From Gadus chalcogrammus (taxonomy: Eukaryota > Chordata > Actinopteri > Gadiformes > Gadidae), in NCBI RefSeq assembly GCF_026213295.1, contig NC_079424.1, forward strand, positions 20,376,259 to 20,440,258: a stretch of DNA of 64,000 nucleotides. The letters are read 5' to 3'. Below the pieces are notes generated by a model, which was not told the origin of the DNA, searched no databases, and worked only from the letters and a program-made list of their open reading frames with translations. The translations under genes and the position numbers were made by a program. Below are positions 32,176-43,678 of the stretch, one piece after another (position 1 is the stretch's first letter; each line of letters starts with the position of its first letter).

Positions 32176-33678
32176 GGCCCCGTTTCCCGAAAGCGTCGTT
32201 AGCCTAAGTGGATCGTGAAGTGCGTCGAAAGGGCATCGTAGAGTTTTCACCGCGTTTCCCGAAAGCATCGTGGGGAACGAACGTCTTGAAAACGCTCGTA
32301 GCTAACGAGTACTCCAGGGGTGCTCGTAGGTACTCGTAGGACGCTATAAGCATCGTCAGCTATAGCCTCAGTGGCGACACCATCGGACATTCCGTCTATT
32401 GGATGCGTTTTATTAAAACGCATTGCGCCTTTATGTTCTTAGTTTGGTAATTAATAAAGATTATTAATTAATTTATTAATAAAGATGTTAAAATGGCCAA
32501 AATAAAACGGGACAGTCCAGAAAATGTTTGCGCAGGCAGGGCACTCAAAATGTGTGAGAGAAAGTGGGGGGATTTGTGCAGACTGACATAGGCTACTCAT
32601 AAAACGTAGCATAAAATAATGTAAAAAATTAAAAAATTAAAAATAAAGAAATAAAATAAATTATAAAAAACAAGCAAAGGAGCCGGCCAAAGGCTGGGAT
32701 ATGGTGGGGATTGGTCACGTTGACGGGAATGTTTAGTGACATGTGGGAGGGTGGAGGGGGTTAAAAAAAAGTCTCAATCACTCTTCGACGCGCATGAAAA
32801 CCAGCCACGTAGTTATGAGGGAGGCCGTCCTCACACCGATCTTCCTCATCGTCATCGTCCTCAACGTCCTCCGGTTCAAGCAATGCCACCCCAGCCTTAG
32901 CTGCAATGTTGTGCAACATAGCCGCCCGTCACACATATCACGGCGCATGCCTTGGCCGGCGAAAACTGGAGCCCTCCGCCTGACATGTGAAGGCATCTAA
33001 AGAGCAACTTCCACCTCCCGATCGTGCGCTCAACGATGCACCGGGCCAGACGGTGGGCTTCGTTGTAGGCTATTCCTCATCAATAGGCCTACATACCTTA
33101 CCCTATTTCCGGAGGTGCTTTTATAGCCAATCAAATTATCAATCAAGGAAACCCTTATGCGGAATCAGATTAAGTCGGCTCTCTTTGCTGCGCAAAGCAT
33201 GTTTCAGAAATCAGCCCATTAAGATAAATGCAGTTGTCACACAAGCTATTTTTAATTTTTGGTCATATGGAATTATTACAGGGGGGAAAATGCCGTGAAA
33301 CGCACAGTGCATTCAGGATTAGGACTGATATATGTCGGTTTAAGCCTAATCAATTGTGTTTTAATGTCTTTAGCATTCATATAATTGCAGTCTATTTTTT
33401 TCGTAGGCTACTCTGCTGTTGTCCTTGATGGGGATATATTTTAACCCTTTTTAAAACAATTTTCCTGCGACATTCCTGCGTCTCCCCCTTCTACGGAGCC
33501 CATTTCAGCACCGTGTCAGTAGACAGTTACAATCCTACGACGTCGTGAGTGCAGCGAATGCGCGTTCACGTTAAGAGGAGTTTCGGGAAACGCTCCAAAG
33601 AAATTATCGATGGATCGCAAGATCCATCGGGAGAATGATCGTACGAGCGAAGATGCATCGTTATCGGGAAACGGGGCC
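32176..33678 (-). mobile_element. PIF/Harbinger transposon relic, 1.5 kb
   Basis: Perfect 15-bp termini GGCCCCGTTTCCCGA and TCGGGAAACGGGGCC are flanked by a 3-bp duplication CTG (32,173-32,175 and 33,679-33,681), the length expected of Harbinger. A subterminal copy of GTTTCCCGAAAGCATCGTG lies near 32,252. The interior keeps a broken piece of transposase on the minus strand (32,876-33,060). Confidence 0.82.
32876..33060 (-). pseudogene. HARBI1-like transposase C-terminal fragment, interrupted by a stop
   Basis: Minus-strand reading YNEAHRLARCIVERTIGRWK then LLFRCLHMSGGGLQFSPAKA matches the end of the Harbinger DDE domain. The E of IVER is the expected catalytic glutamate. It continues CAVICVTGGYVAQHCS, then a TAA stop, then GWGGIA and another stop. 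The D residues and the rest of the domain are missing, so this is a dead copy inside the element at 32,176-33,678. Confidence 0.75.
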
Positions 33679-33689
33679 CTGGACGGAAT

Positions 33690-36600
33690 TTTCAGTACAC
33701 TCACACCAGCAACAAAAACATCCGCTCCTTCTGGTCCACTGGGCCCCGCCCCCCTCCTCGCACAGCCCGTACGGTCAGTCCCGTCAATCACAGTGTACTG
33801 TTCCCTCTGCTCAAAGCAACCTGCTACACTCCACTCACCTGTCTGAAACTCTGTCTGCTGAACACCAGATCCCTCAGTAATAAGGCCCTTTTGATAAATG
33901 ACTTTATTGTTGACCAGAGCCTAGACATTCTCTGCCTCACTGAGACCTGGCAACAACCAAATGACTTCTCCCATCTAAATGAAGCTGTCCCACCAGGTTT
34001 TTCTTTTATTAGTAAACCCCGGGTTAATGGGAGGGGGGGTGGCCTCGCTCTCCTCCATCGTGATAACATCAAAGTCACCACTGTCACAGTCCCCCTTCAT
34101 TCCTCCTTTGAATGTCTAGCTGTAAAACTCTCAGGCCCCAAACCCACTATCATTGTCACCATTTACAGACCGCCAAAACCCTCCGCCGTTTTCCTCAATG
34201 AATTCTCATCACTACTTACATCTGTATGTGCAATGTCCCCCACTGTTATCCTCCTTGGTGATTTCAACATCCACATTGACAACCCATCCTGTACTTTTGC
34301 TAATGACTTCACATCACTTCTGGACTGTCTTGGCATCACACAACATGTCAACCTCCCAACCCATAACAAAGGTCACATTCTGGATTTAATCTGCTGCACT
34401 GACATCACTCCCACTAACCTTGATGTCATTGATTTCCCCATCTCCGACCACAAAGCTGTACTTTTTGACATTCATACCCAACTACACAAAACCAAGGAAC
34501 AACGGACCATCTCCTTCAGAAACATCAAACTTATCAACACCACAGACCTCTCCACCATGATCAGCTCCTACCCCAACCCTCCCCCAGCTTCCTCCCTGAC
34601 TGACCTGGTGACTCACTACAATAACTGCCTCTCCTCCTCCCTCACCACCCTGGCCCCCCTGAAAACCCGTTCAGTCTCATTCACCCACACTGCTCCCTGG
34701 TTCACTCCTCATCTGCGCCAGCTCAAAGCCACTGGTCGTCGACTGGAGCGACTCTACAAAAAGACTCAACTCACTGTACACCGCCAAATGTATTCGGACC
34801 ACCTCCATCACTACAAGAATGCCCTCACTACTGCCAAAACCTCATACTACTCCAACCTCATCAACACTGGTACAGGCAACAGCAGAGTCCTCTTCTCAAC
34901 AGTCAGCCACTTACTTCAGCCTCCTAAATCTCTCCCTCCAGACATTTCCACCACCCAATGCACTGCGTTCCTTGACTTCTTCAGCTCTAAAATCAACACC
35001 ATTCACCAACAACTGGCCTCATCTCGCACCCCCTCTGATGACCCACCCTGGATGATCACCTCTGGCCAACCTCTCATCAGCTCCCTCTCTGACTTCACCC
35101 TAGTAACAGAACAGACCGTTTCAGAACTCATCCGCAAAGCCAAAACCACCACCTGTCAGCTCGATCCTCTTCCCACCTCCCTTGTCAAAGCATGTCTTCC
35201 GTCCATCTCCCCCATGATCACCAACATAATTAACTCCTCCCTCACTACTGGTACTGTACCCCCCACTCTCAAGCTGGCTGCCATCACTCCCATCCTGAAA
35301 AAACCTGGTGCTGACCCAACTGACCTTAACCATTACCGGCCCATCTCCAATCTCCCTTTCATCTCCAAAACACTTGAAAGGGTGGTTGCCGCACAACTAC
35401 AGTCCCACCTCGACACTAACAATCTCCACGAACCGTTCCAATCTGGCTTCCGTCCAAAACACAGCACTGAAACAGCCCTAGTCAAAATCACCAACGACCT
35501 CCTCCTTGCAGCCGACTCTGGATTACTCACCATTCTCATCCTCCTCGATCTCAGCGCAGCATTCGACACCATCTCCCACCCTCTGCTCCTGGACCGCCTA
35601 GCTGGTATTGGGATCACTGGTGCTGCACTCTCCTGGTTTACATCCTACCTCACCGGCCGTCAACAATTTGTTCAACTAAGCAACCACAAGTCTGGGTGTT
35701 CAGGTGTCTCACTGGGTGTCCCCCAGGGGTCAGTCTTGGGTCCACTCCTCTTCACCACTTACCTCCTCCCGCTGGGCACACTCCTCCGTCACCATGGGGT
35801 CCATTTTCACTGCTACGCTGACGACACACAGGTCTGCATCTCCACCAAACCCACCGCTGCCATCCCCCCCACTTCCCTCATCACGTGCCTGGAAGAGATC
35901 CGGAGCTGGTTGAGCAGGAACTTCCTGAAACTCAATGGAAACAAGACCGAGGCCCTGCTCATCGGATCCAAATCCACCCTCACTAAATCACAACACACCC
36001 CAGCTCCACTCATAATTATCGATGGATTCCCAGTACCCTTCTCCTCCAAAGTCAAGAGCCTCGGCGTCATCCTGGACAACACCCTCTCATTCTCACCCCA
36101 TATTCACAACATCACCCGGACTGCATTCTTCCACCTCCGCAACATCGCCAGACTCCGCCCATCACTGACCCAATCCAGCACTGAAATCCTAGTTCACTCA
36201 TTTGTCACATCACGCATAGACTACTGCAACGCCCTCCTCACCGGACTCCCCACCAAACTCATCAACAGACTGCAGATCATTCAGAACTCAGCCGCCCGGA
36301 TCATCACCCGCACCAAATCATCTGACCACATCACCCCTGTCCTCATTCATCTTCACTGGCTCCCAGTACACTACCGCATCCAATACAAAACCCTACTCCT
36401 CACCTTCAAAGCTCTCCACAACCTAGCCCCCAGTTATCTCTGCGACCTCCTCCAAGAATACACTCCCTCCCGCTCCCTCCGCTCAACCTCTGCTGGACTA
36501 CTATGTATCCCCACATCACGACTCACTTCAATGGGTGCCCGGTCATTCAGCTGTTCAGCACCCAGGCTCTGGAACTCCCTCCCCCCACACATAAAACAGT

Positions 36601-36888
36601 CAGACACCATTACAACCTTCAAGTCACAACTCAAAACTCACCTGTTCAAACTCGCACACAACGTCTAACTGATCACTGTTTTGATTGTTTTTTTTTTTTT
36701 TGTTTTGTCTTGTTTTTGTTTTATTTATTTCTTATTGCTTATGTTTACTTATTTATTTATTTATTTATTTTTTCCACAATGTCTTGTTTTTTTTTTGAAA
36801 AATGTATGATGAATATATGCTCTGTAAGGTGACCTTGGGTGTTTTGAAAGGCGCCTCTAAATTAAATGTATTATTATTATTATTAAAG
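33690..36888 (+). mobile_element. L2/CR1-type LINE, apparently intact ORF2, (ATT)n tail
   Basis: The element runs from just right of the Harbinger terminus to GGTGACCTTGGGTGTTTTGA...(ATTATT)n at 36,829-36,888. A short solo copy of the same tail is at 5,201. It contains one long uninterrupted ORF, listed separately. The 3' UTR is T-rich (36,680-36,790). The 5' boundary is approximate and no ORF1 is seen, so the copy may be 5'-truncated. Confidence 0.85.
33891..36668 (+). CDS. LINE ORF2: endonuclease-reverse transcriptase
   Basis: A 925-codon frame from the first ATG. The same frame stays open upstream to about 33,750 ([18 protein letters not shown]), so the natural protein is longer. The apurinic-type endonuclease comes first: CLTETWQ (catalytic E), [15 protein letters not shown] and SDHKAVLF. 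The reverse transcriptase follows: [55 protein letters not shown] and the catalytic [11 protein letters not shown]. The C-terminal region is [19 protein letters not shown]...[13 protein letters not shown]. No stop or frameshift was found and all catalytic motifs are present, so it looks recently active. The family is L2-like by motif; Rex/Maui relatives are alternatives. Confidence 0.9.
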   Translation: MINDFIVDQSLDILCLTETWQQPNDFSHLNEAVPPGFSFISKPRVNGRGGGLALLHRDNIKVTTVTVPLHSSFECLAVKLSGPKPTIIVTIYRPPKPSAVFLNEFSSLLTSVCAMSPTVILLGDFNIHIDNPSCTFANDFTSLLDCLGITQHVNLPTHNKGHILDLICCTDITPTNLDVIDFPISDHKAVLFDIHTQLHKTKEQRTISFRNIKLINTTDLSTMISSYPNPPPASSLTDLVTHYNNCLSSSLTTLAPLKTRSVSFTHTAPWFTPHLRQLKATGRRLERLYKKTQLTVHRQMYSDHLHHYKNALTTAKTSYYSNLINTGTGNSRVLFSTVSHLLQPPKSLPPDISTTQCTAFLDFFSSKINTIHQQLASSRTPSDDPPWMITSGQPLISSLSDFTLVTEQTVSELIRKAKTTTCQLDPLPTSLVKACLPSISPMITNIINSSLTTGTVPPTLKLAAITPILKKPGADPTDLNHYRPISNLPFISKTLERVVAAQLQSHLDTNNLHEPFQSGFRPKHSTETALVKITNDLLLAADSGLLTILILLDLSAAFDTISHPLLLDRLAGIGITGAALSWFTSYLTGRQQFVQLSNHKSGCSGVSLGVPQGSVLGPLLFTTYLLPLGTLLRHHGVHFHCYADDTQVCISTKPTAAIPPTSLITCLEEIRSWLSRNFLKLNGNKTEALLIGSKSTLTKSQHTPAPLIIIDGFPVPFSSKVKSLGVILDNTLSFSPHIHNITRTAFFHLRNIARLRPSLTQSSTEILVHSFVTSRIDYCNALLTGLPTKLINRLQIIQNSAARIITRTKSSDHITPVLIHLHWLPVHYRIQYKTLLLTFKALHNLAPSYLCDLLQEYTPSRSLRSTSAGLLCIPTSRLTSMGARSFSCSAPRLWNSLPPHIKQSDTITTFKSQLKTHLFKLAHNV

Positions 36889-39290
36889 GGGGAACATTCA
36901 TTTCCAGGGCATACCACACAGACATGAACAGGAGGTAGGCTAAAAGGTCAAGGGGCAAGGAAGGCCAGGGAGTAGAGGTGGGTTTTTAGCCTAGATTTGA
37001 AGGCAGAAATGGAGGGGGCGGATCTAATGTCCAGGGGGAGCTGGTTCCACAGACGTGGAGCAGCAATGGCAAAGGCTCTATCACCTCTCTGCTTGAGCCG
37101 TGAGTGTGGCACAAACAGAAGCCCTTTGTTAGAGGATCTGAGGGACCTTTGGGCAGAGTGGGGCTGAACAAGCTCAGTGATATAGGCCGGGGCCAGCCCA
37201 TTGAGTGCCTTATAAACAAATAAAACAATTTTAAATTGGATCCTAAAAATAACTGGGAGCCAGTGCAAGGAGGCCAGAATGGGTGTGATGTGCTCGTGCC
37301 TCCTGGTGCCAGTTAAAAGACGCGCAGCTGCATTTTGGACCAGCTGCAGACGTCTGAGTGAGGATTGGGGGAGGCCAAGGTAGAGGGAATTGCAATAATC
37401 CAGCCGTGAAGTAATAAAGGCATGGATAACTATCTGTCTGTTTGAGTGTTTACTGATCAAATCAGAGAGGTGCTTTGCCCTGGCTTTTTTTTGCTGCAGC
37501 CTGGAAAGCAGCTAAGGCAGTTTTAAAAATTTCAAAGGAGACAGTAAGGTGATCCTTTTTCCATTTTCTTTCAGCTTTACGACAGGCCTGCCTGAGAGAG
37601 CGGGTGGCCTCATCCAACCTATATCGAGATTTTAGTTTGGGGCGGATGTATGTGAGAGGAGCTACAGAGTCAAGTATGGAGGAGCAGGAAGAGTGGAAAA
37701 GGCTGACTAAATCATCTGGACTGGAAGAGGATGATGCTGCTGTTGCAATGGTAGAAGCAACAGTTTGACTGAGAAAGCTATCAGAAAACTGGGCTGCAGT
37801 AAGAGAGTTTATATGGTGAGAGTAATGGCCTTGAGCTCTAGTAGCTGGCAGATGATTGGAGAGGGTAACATCAAACATAATAGGTCTGTGATCAGAGAAA
37901 GTGGCATCCTCAATTACAATATTATCAACAGAAAAACCATATGATAAAATAAGGTCAAGTGTATGTCCCAGTAAATGTGTAGCTTTGTTTATATGTTGAG
38001 TGAGACCAAAGGCATCTATTAAACCACAGAATTCATTGACCATGGGTCTGTCTGGACAGCAGACATGGATATGAAAGTCACCAAGTATGAGCAGACGATC
38101 GTACAATGACACAAAATGGGACAAAAAGTCAGAGAATTCTGTTATAAAGTCTTTGTCAGGCTTAGGGGGTCTATAGATCAGAACACAAGCCAGTGGGGAC
38201 GTGGCAGATTCTACAATAATGCATTGCAGTTCGAAAGTGGAAAAACTGCCTACAGAGAGTGACCGTACTTTAAAATCATTCTTGAAAACGAGAGCTACTC
38301 CGCCTCCTCTTCCAACGCACCTTGGCGTGCTAATGAACGAGCAGTTGGTGGGGCAAAGTTCGCTGAAAACAGAAGACTGACCAACTCCAGCGCATATCCA
38401 AGTCTCGGTTAAAAATAGGAAGTCCAGATTGTGACGAGAGAAAAAGTCATTTAAAACGAAAGTTTTGTTCGACACAGACCTGCTGTTGACCAGGGCGGCT
38501 TTTGCTGTGGAGTGAATCACAGTCTGAGGGTGACGGCAGTATTCCAGAGGGCGGATGTTCAGGGGATTCACCCCACCGCTACGGATCCGCAATCTCGGAC
38601 GAGCAGAGCTGACAGGTGTTTGGGGTCGGTGCGGGGTGAAGGATAGGCCTACATGGCAGGAGAACCTCGGATCCCACGAACAACGAGCCAGGGAGAGATC
38701 ATTCCGGCCTGTTAAGTGTTGATGGAGGACTTCCTTGCGGGGTGCAGAGTTGCCTACATGAGAGGATCGTCCAGGAGAGCCGCGCCGAGACTGGATAGTC
38801 GGTATGGCATCCTCCGTTGCTCGATTGTAGATCTTGAAGGAGCGACGAGACCCTCTGTGTATGTAGCGCTTCCTCCGACGGATCCCCGTAACCTGGCAAA
38901 GCTGGAGTACATCTTCATCGATGGAACTGATGGCATAGGAGGCAAGCTGTTGGAGCTGCTCCGCGGTGTAGATATATCCCATGTTGGATGGACGCCGGAC
39001 GCCGACAGATGTTGGATGGACGCCGACAGGATGAAGGAGAGGGAGAGAGACATCGAGTAGCCCAAAAACAGCAGCGGTGGAGCGGTTGGAGCGGTGGAGC
39101 ACTGGCAACCAGCTTCAGATCGACCGAGGCGTTAGATATCCAAAATCAAGCTCAGGATGGGGTAAAGTGCAAGAAAAATTGCGACAAAAGAAGGCCAAAA
39201 CGAAGTTAAAACGTATGACAAACTTTGTCATAAAAATAAAATAGATTAAATTGCGAAAACATGAAAAAACTTAAATAAAAACAAGGCAGA
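36889..39290 (-). mobile_element. Second L2-like LINE, internally deleted
   Basis: This lies tail to tail with the LINE at 33,690. The 3' end is at about 36,889 and the 5' region runs past 39,108 to about 39,290 (boundary by eye). The minus strand keeps the 5' coding part and endonuclease, then jumps to the last ~170 residues. The reverse transcriptase palm with the YADD motif is missing. Confidence 0.8.
36948..39108 (-). pseudogene. LINE ORF2 remnant: endonuclease joined to C-terminus, RT deleted
   Basis: The frame 39,108-37,462 encodes an N-terminal region (GYIYTAEQLQQLASYAIS) and an endonuclease with AALVNSRSVSNK, FLTETWICAG, GGGVALVF, LGDFHIH and SDHRPIMFD. It ends in AAFQAAAKKSQGKAPL and a stop at 37,462. 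Shifting frame at the eight-base A run (plus-strand T run 37,485-37,492) gives KARAKHLSDLISKHSNRQIV, continuous with IHAFITSRLDYCNSLYLGLP and SLHWLPVIFRIQFKIVLF down to 36,948. So a homopolymer slip separates the two parts, and roughly 400 residues of RT are deleted. The product cannot retrotranspose by itself. Confidence 0.8.
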
Positions 39291-39399
39291 TTAGTATTAG
39301 ATTATTATTAGTATTAGATTAGTAATTAGAGTCGTTTGGATGGTTTAAAACACCTGGTTTTCTGATTGCCGGCGTGCACTCACTGGATGAGAGGAAACA

Positions 39400-39963
39400 T
39401 GGAGGCTGAACGTCTACATACAGGTACATTTAAAAAAATAAAATGTGTTCTCTTTCTGATCGGAATTAAAGTTTAATGCAGTAATGTTTATGTTTGTCAC
39501 TTTATACCTAGACACGAGAAGCTTTGATGGTTCCTCGACGTCAGAGCTAGACAGGGCATTCTTTGGGGAGCGGAATCAACTGTCTACTTTGTCATATGGC
39601 CATCTGTCTGGATCACGAATGTCAAACGACATGGCAAATGCATCCTCAGCGGGAAGGCTGCACACTCCAACATCTCTCTGTCAAGTGTATGTGTCTTCTC
39701 CCTGCCACGATGATCTGAACGCCTCAACCAGGCCAGGTCCCAAATCCCAAACGCCTGGGTTCTTCGATGGAAAGGTCTCGACCCCGAACCAGAACGAGAT
39801 GCACCAGAAGCCCAGGGTGGTGGTGTCTTTTGAGCAGTCCCTTATTGACGTTTCAGCATCCCAACTTCCATGGGACCTTTCGCTCATCAAGACGGACATC
39901 GGGCCCCACCCCTACGTTGAATCCACAACATTGGAGTCCACGTTGAGTCCGACGCTCGCTTAG
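39400..39963 (+). CDS. Unrecognised small two-exon gene
   Basis: Exon 1 from ATG at 39,400 (MEAERLHT) ends CTACATACAG|gtacat at 39,424. Exon 2 starts at about 39,511 after TATACCTAG|. It continues in frame DTRSFDGSSTSELDRAFFGE, passes GRLHTPTSLCQVYVSSPC, GPKSQTPGFFDGKVSTPN, KPRVVVSFEQSLIDVSAS and QLPWDLSLIKTDIGPHP, and stops at 39,961-39,963. The product is about 158 aa, rich in Ser/Thr, with no membrane segment, signal peptide or known fold. Codon use looks coding and the splice sites are good. It starts about 100 bp beyond the 5' end of the internally deleted LINE. I do not recognise the family; it could be the first part of a larger gene or a decayed fragment. Confidence 0.5.
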
Positions 39964-40091
39964 CAACTCTATCACTAGTAGAGTTTGCCTCTCCAATATG
40001 GCCGGATGCTCCGCCCAAACGAGCTTAGCACAGTCGTTAGAAACAATATGCTTTTGGTCCCTCAGGTAGCTGGGCAGTAAATGGTCTATTT

Positions 40092-40625
40092 TGCCGCTTT
40101 TCCACCGCACATGTAGCTCGACTCGACACAACACGACTCGACACGGTAGCAGCACGGGTCCTTTTCCACCGCAAATAGTACCTCCTGGACGTGGGCGGGG
40201 TCGGCTGCGCGAAAGGGCCGTGACGTATTTTTGTACGCGACGCAAACAACACCTACGCACTACGCAACCCACACATGGACAGAACCCACATAACAACAAT
40301 GGAGGACATCGATAACATTACTATTATTAGCTGGCATGTTGAAGAAGTTGAAGAAGTGGAATATGTTGGCTGCGGCGCTGCTATGGCTGTTACCGGCATG
40401 GTTGCCATGTCGCTCTCGCGACTTCGTCACACTCTCTGGCCAATCAGTGGCCGGCCGTCTGCCGACGTCACCTTTTAGTATCGGCTCAGCCGCTTGGAAC
40501 CTAGAGCGAGGCGGTACTAGAAAAAGCAGCCACTTGAGGTACTAGATCGCGGTGGAAACGCAAAAAATGCGAGCTGAGTCGAGTCGAGTCGTGTCGAGCT
40601 GGTACCATGCAGTGGAAAAGCGGCA
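40092..40625. mobile_element. Non-autonomous PIF/Harbinger-like MITE
   Basis: The termini TGCCGCTTTTCCACCGCA and TGCAGTGGAAAAGCGGCA are inverted with one mismatch. Subterminal AGCTCGACTCGACAC and GTGTCGAGCT repeat inversely. A TTT trinucleotide flanks both sides (40,089-40,091 and 40,626-40,628), consistent with a 3-bp duplication. Short internal open frames are not coding. Confidence 0.78.
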
Positions 40626-40628
40626 TTT

Positions 40629-41151
40629 GATATATTCAGCCCACAAGATGCATGCAGGATTAATGGTAATGAACTGTTATGGAACCCCTACAATACTTAA
40701 ACTTACTTACTTACTACTTAAAAATTGACATTCCAATAAAGTTTTTTAATCAATGTATTTATAATTTATTTACAGAATATTCACTCATCACACCATTGTT
40801 TTGTTTCGACAATATGCTGACTTGTTATATATTTATATGCGGGCCTTCTCTGCAAAAAATCCACTTGACTTTATCCACATGTATTGTGTGCTATACACCT
40901 GATATCAGACCACCTTTTCTGGCCTTAGACATGGTCAAATTGCATTAAGGCCACCATGCCTGTTGCTTTAATCCATCAGTTTTATGGACTTCTGAAAACA
41001 TAGGCTATGAATCTACAGTATTCTGAATCTAATCAGAATGTGGAAAACGGTGCCTCAGTGTTCTCGTGTTCCTGTAAAGAACACATTGGATCAGTGTCTT
41101 GACATTGCACAATTAAGATTCATTTTATGATTTGTACATAGACCAGCTCAC
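40629..41151. other. ift52 downstream region; expected last exon not found
   Basis: AT-rich sequence with TTAC repeats at about 40,700. I searched the minus strand by eye for an exon encoding the conserved short IFT52 C-terminus and found none. No other feature supported. Confidence 0.4.
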
Positions 41152-43024
41152 CTGATTTAATTTTTTGAAGGCAACCACCTGGAAAAAAATGTGTTCAAGA
41201 ATGTGTTTGGCGTCTCTCTGGTCTTTATCCAACTTTCCCGTCACCCCCAAAATCTCCCCGCATTTGCGCACGTAAAACTCAAGATCGTCATCCGAGGTAC
41301 CTGAGGAAGAACGTACACATTAATTTAAAGACATCCATCTAGTGCCACCGCCTGTCCTGCAAATGACACGGAATATCCCTGAAAACTCACATTTGTTGGA
41401 AAGCTGTGACAGGCGCACCATCTCTGAGGAGAAAGCCTCATCCAGGTCAAACAGGTCCAGCATGGGTGGGGGCAGATCCCTGAACGCAGGCGGGAAGACC
41501 TAAAGTGGACAGCAACCAATTTTTAATTTATACACACATTAGTGGACCACGGGCAGTTATCAGTAATAGCAATAAAATGATGAATTCCAATGTCAAAAAT
41601 CCAGATGAAACAAGTAATAACAGCTAATATGAAAAGAGGGATACAAATAGGGCACACAATTGAAAGTGTACCCGATCCCCCTTTTCCACAGATCTGAGAG
41701 ACATTAACATTGAATTCTAATTCCATCCCCCCTACCCAGAGATCTGGGCAGGGGGGATGGAATTCAATGTAAATGTCTCTCAGATCTACAAGAGCCGTTG
41801 CTGAAACAAGAAAACTCTGTTGCACGTATTGCTCGTATGACCCATGGCAACGTGTTCGAAATAATCAATTGATCGAAGAAATGAGTCATGGCGGGGAGAG
41901 AAGCTCACAGCAGGTTGAAGCGGAGGTAGCGGCGTCTCAAACTGGGGCGTGATCAACTGCAGGGGCTCATGCTTCACATTGAGTTGCTGGTAAGCGCTGC
42001 AAAAAAATCGGCCTGTTATTTGATAGATAGAGTCAGTGGTTACAGACATCGTTCTTGTCATCGAGTAGGTACCTTATTACTTGAGGCAAGGTGTTTGTGG
42101 ACAGTTTGAACATTGACATATCGAAGAGGGAGGTGAAGTCCCTGGGGTTCTCCTCCCCCTCCTGCAAGCACACCCGGAGGCGGTCGGACAGGCGCCCTGT
42201 GTCTGGTAGCATGGTGTAATCTGTGATCTACGCAAGGGGAATAGCAGATCGGTGAAAATTGTCTGCAGTTACTATAGGGTTCAGAATCATGTCTCGTTAC
42301 CTCTGGGTCGTCAGCATCAATCTGATTTAGTTGGATGTTGTCGCTCGTCAGCCACTGAACCACCACATCCTGATGGGTGGGAAGAAACATTGTCAGGCCA
42401 CAAAACCACAACCAGCTCTACAACGTCCAAACCAAAATAGGAATGCTGTGTGATTTTGAATCGAACTAAAACGCACTAACCAATATTTTACTGTTCTCCT
42501 CTTTGTCAAGGTACTGGTCACTAAACATGTGGCAGGAGCCAAGAACGGCAAGCTTTCCCATCTCCTTCGATGAGAAGACACGACACAACAGTCAGATATC
42601 GGCTGTCTCATGTAGAGGTATGCAAACACCTTCCCTGGTATTTATTAGAAGACGTGTGAAAGCTGACGCGAGCGCTCACCTTTGCCTGGTAGAAGGCTAG
42701 GATAGGCCGGTTAAGGGGGAAGCAGACAGAGCCGGTGGAAAGAACAGCTATGGCGGGCTTCATCACGCTTAGCGTAGCCCCGTATGGGTACACGAAGGTC
42801 AGAGCCCTGCTCAGCGTACACAACACAAAGACAGCAGTGTTTCCTCAGAGGGCAGAACAGCTTCAATAAAGCACAAGATAAGAGATTAGATGAGGTAGGG
42901 TATTTTACCCATCCCCCAGGGGAAATTGTGACATGAAAGCAACCCACATCCGTTCAAAAACTAATATAATACAAATATTAATTGACTAAATAAGAACAAT
43001 TCTATTTACAAATAAAATGTTCCA

Positions 43025-43109
<85 letters not shown>

Positions 43110-43188
43110 GCATGCATGCATGCATGCATGCATACATACATACATACATACATACATACATACATACATACATACATACATACATACA

Positions 43189-43219
<31 letters not shown>

Positions 43220-43636
43220 GAAAGCCTCAACAGGTACCTGAATAAGGAACAAGAGGGCAAAGGGGAAAAGAGGGATGAGAGGGGAGAACTCACTGAGCAT
43301 TATTCCTGGTGCTGTCATCCTCTGTGGTCCCCGGCACCACTTTACCTGCGGCACGACTGATTTCTCTAAAGTAGGACAGGATGGGGGGGGGGGGCGCAAA
43401 CAGCTTGTTAAAGCCATGAGAAAAGCTATGTCATATAATGTTAACATAAGTGAGCTCAAAGGCTTAATGTAAGCACGGTTTTAACACACCTGTTTAATAC
43501 GCCGTTAGATACGAGGGCCTCCTTAGGATGAAAGTATTTGTAATAAACATTCCTCACCACTGCATCTGTCATTTTGAGGGAGGAAAATAAATCTTATCAA
43601 GCCTTCACGTTGCAAAGTTATATGTTATTGAGTATA

Positions 43637-43678
<42 letters not shown>

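Noticed and set aside
33241..33300. Other short frames inside the Harbinger relic as separate genes
   Set aside because: They fall between its inverted termini and show no conservation pattern.
40260..40480. Open frame beginning MDRTHITTMEDIDNITIISW
   Set aside because: It lies entirely inside the MITE at 40,092-40,625 and has no transposase signature.
41690..41787. microRNA precursor
   Set aside because: The arms are too long and too perfect, without a typical loop or bulges; a recent palindromic duplication is more likely.
43026..43219. CRISPR-like regular repeat array
   Set aside because: Simple tetranucleotide microsatellite without spacers, in a vertebrate intron.
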